Source of the DNA: Gammaproteobacteria bacterium
GTDB taxonomy: Bacteria > Pseudomonadota > Gammaproteobacteria > UWMA-0217
Length of the DNA: 5,116 bases
Assembly: GCA_011330835.1 (NCBI GenBank)
Contig: DRPO01000206.1
Location: forward strand, 1 to 5,116
Direction: 5' to 3'
Every line of letters begins with the position of its first letter. The first letter of the stretch is position 1. Positions 1 to 5,116 of the stretch are shown here, in pieces. Below the pieces are notes generated by a model. That model worked only from the letters and a program-made list of their open reading frames with translations. It was not told the DNA's origin and made no database searches. A program made the position numbers and the translations under genes.

Positions 1-995
1 AAAGTGGCCTCGTCCATCAGCAGGGAGCGGGCGTGGGGATGGCGCCCGCGCAACTGGTCCAGCATGGCGAAGCCGTGGGTGTCGATATCGCCCCAGTAGT
101 ACAGTTCGCGTCGGGCCAGCCACGGGATATCGCGCAAGGCGTCCAGACCATAACCGAGGCCGAAGATTACGAGGCTGTCCGCCAGAGCCGGGAACGCCAG
201 GCCGTTGATGTCATTCTCGGTAATGAACACGCGCCGGGCGGGTGGGTCGAGGCGGCGGAAATCGGCCAGCGGGATGCTCAGATCGGTCAATCCGGCGATG
301 CGTTGGCCGGGGTCGAGCAGACGGAAGCGGATCAGCGGGGGTTTGGCCAGAAAGCCGTAGCGGCGCTCGAACTGACGCGCGCCAACGGCTGCGAGGTCGA
401 TGGCGTCGGCGGGCAGCACGATATCCAGCAACTCGCTCAGCAGGGCGCGCCGCGTCTCGATGAATTTGGTGTGCACGCCGGGCAGGTCGATCTGGCGCAG
501 GTAGCAGCCCGGTCGCGGGTGGGCGCGCAGCCAGTCGAGGATGGCGAGCAGACGCGGCCAGTCGTCGGCATGCTCCAGGGCTTTCAATGGCTTGCGTGAC
601 AGCCAGTCGAGCAGTTCGGGAAAGCGCTCGCGAACCGGCTCGGCGATGGCGTCGAAGCGTTTGGCTTCCGCCTGCTTGCGAAGCATCGCCAGCGCGACCT
701 CCGGCGTCTCGACGAGGGCCGCGACCGGCAGGCGGTTCTCGCCCAGCTGACGATGACGAATCGTCTTCCATTCCAGTTCATAGCCGTGGCGCGCGCTGCT
801 CTCGCGCAGCGCGGCGATCCAGTCGCGCGCGGCGTCGAATTGCGTGTTCAACTCAGAGGCGGTGGGGTGTTTCAGCGGGATGCGCAGCGGAAACAGCGCG
901 CTCGACGTCTCCAGCCGGTCGGCCAGCAGGCGACCACCGCGCCACAGGCGTTGCAGCCGGGCCGTGACGTGTTCGTGGGCGCCCCATTTGTTCAT
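1..995 (-). CDS. jetD: Wadjet subunit JetD, DUF3322/DUF2220 TOPRIM nuclease (partial, C-terminus beyond window)
   Basis: JetD is the nuclease subunit of type I Wadjet. In the known system it is recruited by the JetABC SMC motor and cleaves closed circular plasmid DNA. Reading the minus strand from the ATG at 995-993 gives 331 uninterrupted residues before the window ends. The N-terminal half (about 1-185) matches DUF3322: it opens MNKWGAHEHVTARLQRLW, has FPLRIPLKHP at 35-44, and carries the family-typical VHTKFIE at 174-180. The second half matches the DUF2220 TOPRIM region: FITENDINGLAFP (257-269, with candidate catalytic Glu260) and YYWGDIDTHGF (299-309, DxD at Asp303/Asp305). The visible active-site motifs are therefore intact. 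The family is usually somewhat under 400 residues, so perhaps 50-70 are missing. The start is well fixed, because an in-frame TAA lies three codons upstream (1004-1002). No good Shine-Dalgarno is seen: the nearest GAGG (1014-1011) is 15 nt away. It is separated from jetC by an inverted vapBC and so needs its own promoter or readthrough. Confidence 0.93.
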   Translation of the reverse strand, partial: MNKWGAHEHVTARLQRLWRGGRLLADRLETSSALFPLRIPLKHPTASELNTQFDAARDWIAALRESSARHGYELEWKTIRHRQLGENRLPVAALVETPEVALAMLRKQAEAKRFDAIAEPVRERFPELLDWLSRKPLKALEHADDWPRLLAILDWLRAHPRPGCYLRQIDLPGVHTKFIETRRALLSELLDIVLPADAIDLAAVGARQFERRYGFLAKPPLIRFRLLDPGQRIAGLTDLSIPLADFRRLDPPARRVFITENDINGLAFPALADSLVIFGLGYGLDALRDIPWLARRELYYWGDIDTHGFAMLDQLRGRHPHARSLLMDEAT

Positions 996-1029
996 GACAG
1001 CTTAATCTGGCCTCTTTCTACGGCGCGCC

Positions 1030-1038
1030 TGCTACAAT
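1030..1038 (+). promoter_or_regulatory. Extended -10 promoter element for vapBC
   Basis: The sequence TGCTACAAT fits the sigma-70 extended -10 consensus TGnTATAAT with one mismatch (TACAAT at 1033-1038). No convincing -35 lies at 16-18 bp spacing, which is tolerated in extended -10 promoters. Transcription would start near 1045, giving a leader of roughly 20-25 nt before the vapB ATG at 1068. A short leader of this kind is normal for toxin-antitoxin operons. Confidence 0.6.
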
Positions 1039-1041
1039 ATA
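1036..1041 (-). promoter_or_regulatory. Possible -10 element for jetD, overlapping the vapB -10
   Basis: On the minus strand these six bases read TATATT, one mismatch from TATAAT. They would place a start site near 1030, about 35 nt upstream of the jetD ATG. The -35 region at 16-18 bp spacing is poor (ATTTTC or TTTTCC). The element shares bases with the vapB -10, so polymerase could not occupy both promoters at once. An AT-rich -10 will often look partly symmetrical, so this may be coincidence. Confidence 0.3.
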
Positions 1042-1057
1042 CCCATCGACAACACGT

Positions 1058-1062
1058 GGAAA
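1058..1062 (+). promoter_or_regulatory. Weak ribosome binding site deciding the vapB start
   Basis: GGAAA lies 5 nt before the ATG at 1068 and is the only Shine-Dalgarno-like sequence nearby. It favours ATG 1068 over the in-frame GTG at 1056, which overlaps it, and over the ATG at 1063, whose frame does not encode the antitoxin. Confidence 0.5.
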
Positions 1063-1067
1063 ATGTC

Positions 1068-1292
1068 ATGTCTCGACTACATTATGATGTTCCTGACGAA
1101 CTCGCGCAAAAACTCAAGGAAAAGGCGGAAAGCGTCAACATGTCGGTTTCCAGGTATCTGGCTCAGTTGATCAAGCGGGATATCCAGGATCAATGGCCGA
1201 AGGACTATTTCGACTGTTTTGGCGGCTGGCGGGGAGATCATCTGGAGCGACCTAAACAGGGGGAATATGAACAGCGCATGAGTTTCGATTGA
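1068..1292 (+). CDS. vapB: VapB-type ribbon-helix-helix antitoxin
   Basis: This 74-residue protein is the likely antitoxin of a type II VapBC module. It would bind and inhibit the PIN-domain RNase encoded next to it and repress the shared promoter. Residues 1-40 look like a ribbon-helix-helix (CopG/Arc-type) DNA-binding domain: a short strand with alternating residues (SRLHYDVP), a first helix (DELAQKLKEKAESVN), then the turn MSVSRY leading into a second helix (LAQLIKRDI). The tail from about 41 is rich in aromatic, Gly and charged residues (YFDCFGGWRGDHLERPKQ), as expected of a toxin-wrapping segment. Its TGA shares one base with the vapC ATG (TGATG), so translation is probably coupled. Base composition is about 45-52% G+C in sampled 60-base lines, well below the flanking genes. 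Assignment rests on partner, size, order and fold pattern. The exact antitoxin subfamily is uncertain. Confidence 0.85.
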   Translation: MSRLHYDVPDELAQKLKEKAESVNMSVSRYLAQLIKRDIQDQWPKDYFDCFGGWRGDHLERPKQGEYEQRMSFD

Positions 1293-1699
1293 TGTTCCTG
1301 CTCGACACCAACCTGTGCATACGCATCCTGACGACTCCCGCGCCCCACTTGCAACGAAAATTCAAAATGCACTCGCCTGACGAAATTGCGTTATGCAGCA
1401 TCGTGAAGTCCGAATTGCTGTACGGCGCGCGACACAGCCAGCAAGTCGAGGCCAACCTGCAACTATTAAACAAGTTCTTCGCACCCTTGAGGAGTCTTTT
1501 TTTCGACGACCGATGCGCGGAAGAAGCTGGCCAGATTCGCGCCGATCTGGCGGCGCGGGGCCAACCCATTGGCCCCAATGACCTGCTGATTGCAGCAACA
1601 GCACGCGCTCACAATGCCATTCTGGTCACCCATAACATTCGAGAATTCTCACGCGTCGCTAACCTGAACTTGGAAGATTGGGAAGAAGAGTATTCGTGA
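1292..1699 (+). CDS. vapC: VapC-type PIN-domain ribonuclease toxin
   Basis: This 135-residue protein is a PIN-domain toxin of the VapC family. Members are Mg-dependent RNases, and those characterised mostly cut initiator tRNA or other tRNAs or rRNA; the target here cannot be read from sequence. It opens MFLLDTN with acidic Asp5, has Glu41 in VKSELLYGA, and Asp97 in GPNDLLIAATA. It ends with the family-typical segment LVTHNIREFSRVANLNLEDW (111-130), where the fourth active-site position is filled by the His114-Asn115 pair in place of an acid, as in related VapCs with TNN. Length is normal for the family and no disruption is seen. I chose ATG 1292 because it overlaps the vapB stop; TTG at 1289 would add one residue. 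A run of seven T lies inside the gene (1497-1503). It ends 9 bp from the stop of jetC on the other strand, with no terminator between them. Confidence 0.93.
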   Translation: MFLLDTNLCIRILTTPAPHLQRKFKMHSPDEIALCSIVKSELLYGARHSQQVEANLQLLNKFFAPLRSLFFDDRCAEEAGQIRADLAARGQPIGPNDLLIAATARAHNAILVTHNIREFSRVANLNLEDWEEEYS

Positions 1700-1708
1700 C
1701 GCCCTCGG
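1700..1708. other. Nine-base convergent gap between vapC and jetC, with an SD-like GAGGG on the minus strand
   Basis: The stops of vapC (plus strand) and jetC (minus strand) are only 9 bp apart. No inverted repeat with a T-run is visible here, so transcripts from either side probably run into the opposing gene. On the minus strand the gap reads CCGAGGGCG, and its GAGGG (1706-1702) resembles a Shine-Dalgarno just after the jetC stop, yet no start codon follows at a usable distance. It may be a remnant of the original jetD ribosome binding site, which is an inference. Confidence 0.4.
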
Positions 1709-4700
1709 CTACACGACTCGCCGCGCCTCCCGTTCGGCCCGGTACTCCTCGATGCTGAGGTTGCGCAGCATGGACTCGCGGCCCTGGTCGTTGTGGACGA
1801 AGCCGACGCTGGCGACGAAGGGTTCGATGATGTGGATCTTCTGCAGCGGGGTGACGATGAGCAGTTGCAGGCGCAGTTTGCGGAACAGTTCGAGGGCGTA
1901 GCGGGCGGATTCGTCGGAGCCGCGACCGAAGGCTTCGTCGATGACGACGAAGCGGAAGCTGCGCGAGCGCCGCTCGCCCCATTCGAGGCCGAACTGGTAG
2001 GCGAGGCTGGCGGCGAGCACGGTGTAGGCGAGTTTTTCCTTCTGGCCGCCGGATTTGCCGCCGGAGTCGCTGTAGTGTTCGTGTTCGCGGTCGTCCTCGC
2101 GCCAGCGTTCGGAGGCGGAAAAGACGAACCAGTTGCGCACGTCGGTGACCTTGCGCGTCCAGCGCCGGTCGAGGTCCGTGCTGCCTTCGCGGCCGCGAAA
2201 GCGTTCGATGATGGCCTTGACCTGGAGGAATTTGCTCTCGGAGTATTGTTCGTCGTCGGATCCGGTGAGGCTGCCTTCGGTGCAGGCGCGCAGGTCGTGC
2301 TGGAAGTCGCGGATGTCGGCGTCGGGGTTGGGGCGCGCTTCGAGGCGGATGTAGCGGCCTTCGTTGTAGTCGATCTGGGTCAGCGAGTCGTTGATGTGTT
2401 CGATGCGCTCGGTGATGGTCTGACGTTCGCGCGCGAGCTGGGACTGGAAGTTGGCGACCTCGCGGATGGTGTTTTCGTTGAGCAGTTCCTTGAAGCGGCG
2501 CTCGAAGCCGGGCAGGCCGTCGCGCTTCAGTTCGTCGAGCATGTCGCGGTAGGCGTCGGCGGCTTCGATGGCGGCGTCCACCTCGTCGGTCTCCAGCGGA
2601 TAGTCGCGGCGGTAGTCCTGCATCGCCTTGACGATGCGCTCGGCCAGGGCGCGCAGGCGCTTGTCGGCGGCGTCGATGCGCGCTTGCAGCCAGTCGCGCA
2701 TGTCCTTTTCGCGGTTGTCGCAGGATTCCACGGTGAGGCGGTGTTCGCCGAGCGCCTCGGCCCGGAGCGCCTCCAGTTCGGCGAAGCGGGCCTCGCGCTC
2801 CTCTGGCGGGAGCGCGTCGCGTTCGCTTTGGGCAGCGTCGAGCTGGGCCTCGGCGAGGCGTTGCTTTTCGGCGTTCTCGGCCTGCTGGCGCAGCAGTTCG
2901 TCGCGCTGGCGTTCATGGTTGCGGATCTGGCGTTGCAGGCGGTCGAGCTGTTCGGTCAGGGTCTTGAGGCGGTCGGAGGAGGCCTCCAGTTCGCGGCGCT
3001 CCAGTTCCAGCGCGTCGATGCGGCTGGCCAGCGGTCGCCAGTCGATGTCGTCGAAAGCGGGGATGCCGTCGAGACGCACCAGCCGGTCGCGGCGCTCGCG
3101 CAGGGCCTTTTGCTGTTGCTGGACGCCGGCGATGGCCGTGGCCAGATCCGCCATCTGGATCTCCAGGCGGGAGGCGCGCGCTTCCAGCGCGGCGATCTTG
3201 TCCTCGTTGCTCCAGCCGAGCACGTAGCGGCCGCGGTCATCGATGGCGTGGCGGTCGTCCTTCTCGTGGCGCTGGCCGCCGGACTTGATCTGCCCGGCGC
3301 GGGTGATGGCGCGCTGCTCGCGGCGGAAGGCGGCCAGATCGGCGCAGCAGGCGTAGTCGAAGCGCCGCGCCAGTTCGTTCTCCAGCCAGGCGTAGAAGTC
3401 GGACTCGGGACGAATCGCCAGCTTGCGCGCCAGCGAATCGGGATGCAGGTTCGGCGCGCCGATGCGCGCGGATTGGCGCACGCGGTAATAGACCAGCCGG
3501 CCGCCCAGGTGGGTGCGATCGACCCAGTCGGCGACGGCGGCGTAGTGCGCCTCCGGCACCAGCAGCGACAGGGCGAAGTTGTGCAGCACGCGCTCGGCGG
3601 CGCCTTCCCAGTCCCGCGCCTCCTCGCGCACCTGGATCAGCTCGCCGGCGAAGGGCATGGCCTCGGGATCGACGCCGATGGCCTGACACAGCGCCTCGCG
3701 GATGGCGATCTGGCGCTGGTCGATATTGCTGCGGCGCTGGCGCAGGGACTTGAGTTCGCTTTCGATCTCGGCGTGCTGATCCTTGAGCCGGCGCAGTTCG
3801 ACGCCGGATTCGGTCCAGCGGTTCTGCAGCGCGCTCTCCTCGTCGGCGAGCCCGTCCAACAGCTCCCGGGCGCGCTGGCGGTTGGCGACGAAGCCGTCGG
3901 CGTCGCGCGGGATCGGCAGCTCCAGCTCGCCGGCCAGCTCGGCGTAGCGCTCGGCGTTCCGCTGGCGGCGCTGCTTCTCGGCGGCGTGGCGCTGGAGTTC
4001 GGCGGCGATGGCTTCGAGCCGGTCGCCGCCGCTGCGGGCGATGTCCTGGTTCAGCGCGTCGCGACACGCGGCCAGCTCCTGACGCTGCTGGTCGGCCTGG
4101 GTCAACTTCGCCGCCAGTTTCTCCGCCTCGGCGTTCAGATGCCCGAGGCGTTTCTCCAGCAGACCCGCCTTGAGCGAGGCGAACCAGGGGCGCAGGGCGT
4201 CGCGCTGGCGGCGCAGCGCGGCGGTCTCCTCGACCAGTTCGGCGTGGCGCTCGCAATCCGCCACCAGCGGCGTCAGGCGCTCGACCTGGCGCTTGGCCTT
4301 CAGCACCGCCTCGTGGGCGCGGTTGAGATCGTCGAAATGGTGGATCAGGTTGTCGATGCGACCGGCCACGTCGAAACCTTCGAGCATGTGTTCGCGCACG
4401 AACGCGGTCAGGTTGCCCACCGATTTCATCGATACCGTCTGGTGGAACAGCTCCAGCGCCTGCTCGCTGGCGATGCCGAAGCGGCGGCGAAAGGCCGCGC
4501 CATAGGGTGGAAAACTGTCGAACAGCTCGATATGCGACCGCCCGCGCAGCCGCTTGCGCAGACGGGCGATGTCCTGGCCGAAACCGGCGAAATCCTCGGC
4601 GATGGTCAGCGGCAGATCGGCGACCACGTAGAACCGGCTCGGCTGCGCCTTGGGATCCTTGCTCCAGAACACCTGCGCAAGCGTCACCGTCTGGTCGTAA

Positions 4701-5107
4701 CCGGCGTTGTGGAACACGCCGAGCAGCACCGAATAGCTGTTGTGGTCGCGCAGCGCCACTGGTTTCGAGGCCAGGCCCACCTCGTCGCGCGCCGACTTGT
4801 AGTAGCCCAGCACATAGGAGCGCAGATCGCGCTCGCGCGCCTCGGCCCCCGCCGCCTTGTTGTAGGCCACCCGGTGCGCCGGCACCAGCAGCGTCGTCAC
4901 CGCGTCCACCAGCGTCGACTTGCCCGAGCCGATGTCGCCGGTCAGCAGCGTGTTGTCGCCGGCGGCGTCCAGCGTCCAGACCTTCTTGTGAAAGGTGCCC
5001 CAGTTCAGCACCTCCAGCCGTTGCAGCCGGAAACCGGCGTGGGCTTCGTCGGCGCTAAAGTCGAGCCGGGCCGGTTCGTCGGGAAAGAGGTCGGGGTTTG
5101 CTGCCAT
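1709..5107 (-). CDS. jetC: Wadjet subunit JetC, MukB/MksB-like SMC ATPase
   Basis: This complete 1132-residue protein is the SMC motor of type I Wadjet. In the known system two copies form an ATP-driven head-hinge dimer that, with kleisin JetA and JetB, extrudes DNA loops on plasmids so that JetD can cut them. The N-terminal head opens with RLEVLNWGTFHKK and has Walker A GDIGSGKST (57-65). SMKSVGNLTAFVREHML (226-242) follows in the N-terminal head lobe. A long charged coiled coil spans about 260-475 and the hinge about 480-635 (including RHEKDDRHAIDDRGRYVLGW). A second coiled coil runs to about 935. The C-terminal head carries the ABC signature KSGGQKEK (from 1018), Walker B FVVIDEAFGRG (catalytic Glu1058) and D-loop GSDES. 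All ATPase motifs are intact. The ATG at 5107 matches the expected N-terminus, but the 9 visible upstream bases (ATTCCCCCC on this strand) contain no Shine-Dalgarno; it may lie in the preceding gene, expected to be jetB. The C-terminus ends normally just before the inserted vapBC. The sampled G+C is about 77%. Confidence 0.95.
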   Translation of the reverse strand: MAANPDLFPDEPARLDFSADEAHAGFRLQRLEVLNWGTFHKKVWTLDAAGDNTLLTGDIGSGKSTLVDAVTTLLVPAHRVAYNKAAGAEARERDLRSYVLGYYKSARDEVGLASKPVALRDHNSYSVLLGVFHNAGYDQTVTLAQVFWSKDPKAQPSRFYVVADLPLTIAEDFAGFGQDIARLRKRLRGRSHIELFDSFPPYGAAFRRRFGIASEQALELFHQTVSMKSVGNLTAFVREHMLEGFDVAGRIDNLIHHFDDLNRAHEAVLKAKRQVERLTPLVADCERHAELVEETAALRRQRDALRPWFASLKAGLLEKRLGHLNAEAEKLAAKLTQADQQRQELAACRDALNQDIARSGGDRLEAIAAELQRHAAEKQRRQRNAERYAELAGELELPIPRDADGFVANRQRARELLDGLADEESALQNRWTESGVELRRLKDQHAEIESELKSLRQRRSNIDQRQIAIREALCQAIGVDPEAMPFAGELIQVREEARDWEGAAERVLHNFALSLLVPEAHYAAVADWVDRTHLGGRLVYYRVRQSARIGAPNLHPDSLARKLAIRPESDFYAWLENELARRFDYACCADLAAFRREQRAITRAGQIKSGGQRHEKDDRHAIDDRGRYVLGWSNEDKIAALEARASRLEIQMADLATAIAGVQQQQKALRERRDRLVRLDGIPAFDDIDWRPLASRIDALELERRELEASSDRLKTLTEQLDRLQRQIRNHERQRDELLRQQAENAEKQRLAEAQLDAAQSERDALPPEEREARFAELEALRAEALGEHRLTVESCDNREKDMRDWLQARIDAADKRLRALAERIVKAMQDYRRDYPLETDEVDAAIEAADAYRDMLDELKRDGLPGFERRFKELLNENTIREVANFQSQLARERQTITERIEHINDSLTQIDYNEGRYIRLEARPNPDADIRDFQHDLRACTEGSLTGSDDEQYSESKFLQVKAIIERFRGREGSTDLDRRWTRKVTDVRNWFVFSASERWREDDREHEHYSDSGGKSGGQKEKLAYTVLAASLAYQFGLEWGERRSRSFRFVVIDEAFGRGSDESARYALELFRKLRLQLLIVTPLQKIHIIEPFVASVGFVHNDQGRESMLRNLSIEEYRAEREARRVV

Positions 5108-5116
5108 GGGGGGAAT

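Larger units (their letters stand above)
996..1067. promoter_or_regulatory. Divergent jetD/vapB intergenic region
   Basis: These 72 bp separate the start codons of jetD (leftward) and vapB (rightward) and are the only non-coding stretch of any size in the window. They hold a good extended -10 for vapB, a possible overlapping -10 for jetD, and the short perfect palindromes GGCGCGCC (1022-1029) and CACGTG (1053-1058). VapB-type RHH antitoxins, alone or with VapC, commonly bind operators overlapping their own promoter. The palindromes are therefore plausible but unproven operator half-sites. If VapBC binds here, it could also affect jetD. The dual control is an inference from geometry. Confidence 0.6.

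Noticed and set aside
33..599. Long plus-strand open frame opposite jetD
   Set aside because: It is the antisense shadow of jetD. The minus strand encodes clear DUF3322/TOPRIM motifs over the same bases, and the plus-strand product is low-complexity and unrecognisable.
1022..1029. GGCGCGCC palindrome as a terminator or site-specific recombination site
   Set aside because: It has no loop, no T-run and no extended arms. Short GC palindromes are common in such genomes, so it is kept only as a weak operator candidate.
753..1067. N-terminal extension of vapB in the same open frame from 753
   Set aside because: The extension overlaps the jetD N-terminus in antisense and has no family resemblance. 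The promoter, weak Shine-Dalgarno and RHH start all point to ATG 1068.
963..1701. CGTGACG at 963-969 and 1695-1701 as a target-site duplication flanking vapBC
   Set aside because: Only 7 bp match, the left copy is inside jetD codons and the right copy overlaps the vapC stop. A match of this length is easily chance in a GC-rich sequence.
2628..3227. Plus-strand open frames opposite jetC (also 4170-4505 and 4507-5058), and frame-shifted minus-strand frames such as 3237-4256
   Set aside because: These are GC-rich shadow frames dominated by Arg, Ser, Ala and Pro, with no recognisable domain, overlapping the strongly supported jetC.
1..5116. CRISPR array, tRNA, rRNA or insertion sequence
   Set aside because: No regularly spaced repeats, no tRNA-like or rRNA sequence and no transposase were seen on reading either strand.

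Overview
The window looks like part of a bacterial defence locus in a GC-rich genome. The two large genes sample at roughly 67-77% G+C. A gamma- or betaproteobacterium is my best guess, from the GC content and the style of the genes, but nothing here fixes the taxon. On the minus strand lie the last two genes of a type I Wadjet (JetABCD, also called EptABCD or MksBEFG) anti-plasmid system. jetC (5107 to 1709) is complete and encodes the SMC/MukB-like ATPase. jetD (995 to 1, running off the left edge) encodes the DUF3322 plus DUF2220/TOPRIM nuclease subunit. jetA and jetB are expected upstream of jetC, beyond the right edge.

The unusual point is what lies between them. jetC and jetD are normally adjacent and co-directional. 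Here they are 713 bp apart, and the gap holds a complete type II toxin-antitoxin module on the opposite strand: a ribbon-helix-helix VapB-type antitoxin (1068-1292) overlapping a PIN-domain VapC-type toxin (1292-1699). vapBC ends 9 bp from the jetC stop, tail to tail. It starts 72 bp from the jetD start, head to head. Its base composition (about 45-55% G+C in sampled lines) is clearly lower than that of the jet genes, which suggests separate acquisition. The proteins on both sides look intact at the junctions.

Region by region (left to right): 1-995 jetD (partial); 996-1067 a divergent intergenic region with a good extended -10 for vapB and a possible overlapping -10 facing jetD; 1068-1699 vapBC; 1700-1708 a 9 bp gap with no terminator; 1709-5107 jetC; 5108-5116 the end of the upstream spacer.

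Known role: JetABC is an SMC motor complex that extrudes DNA loops, and JetD cleaves closed circular plasmid DNA. Inference: the embedded vapBC may be an addiction or guard module for the defence locus. Its strand arrangement means a jetC-to-jetD readthrough transcript would be antisense to vapBC mRNA, while the vapBC promoter region would double as the jetD leader.
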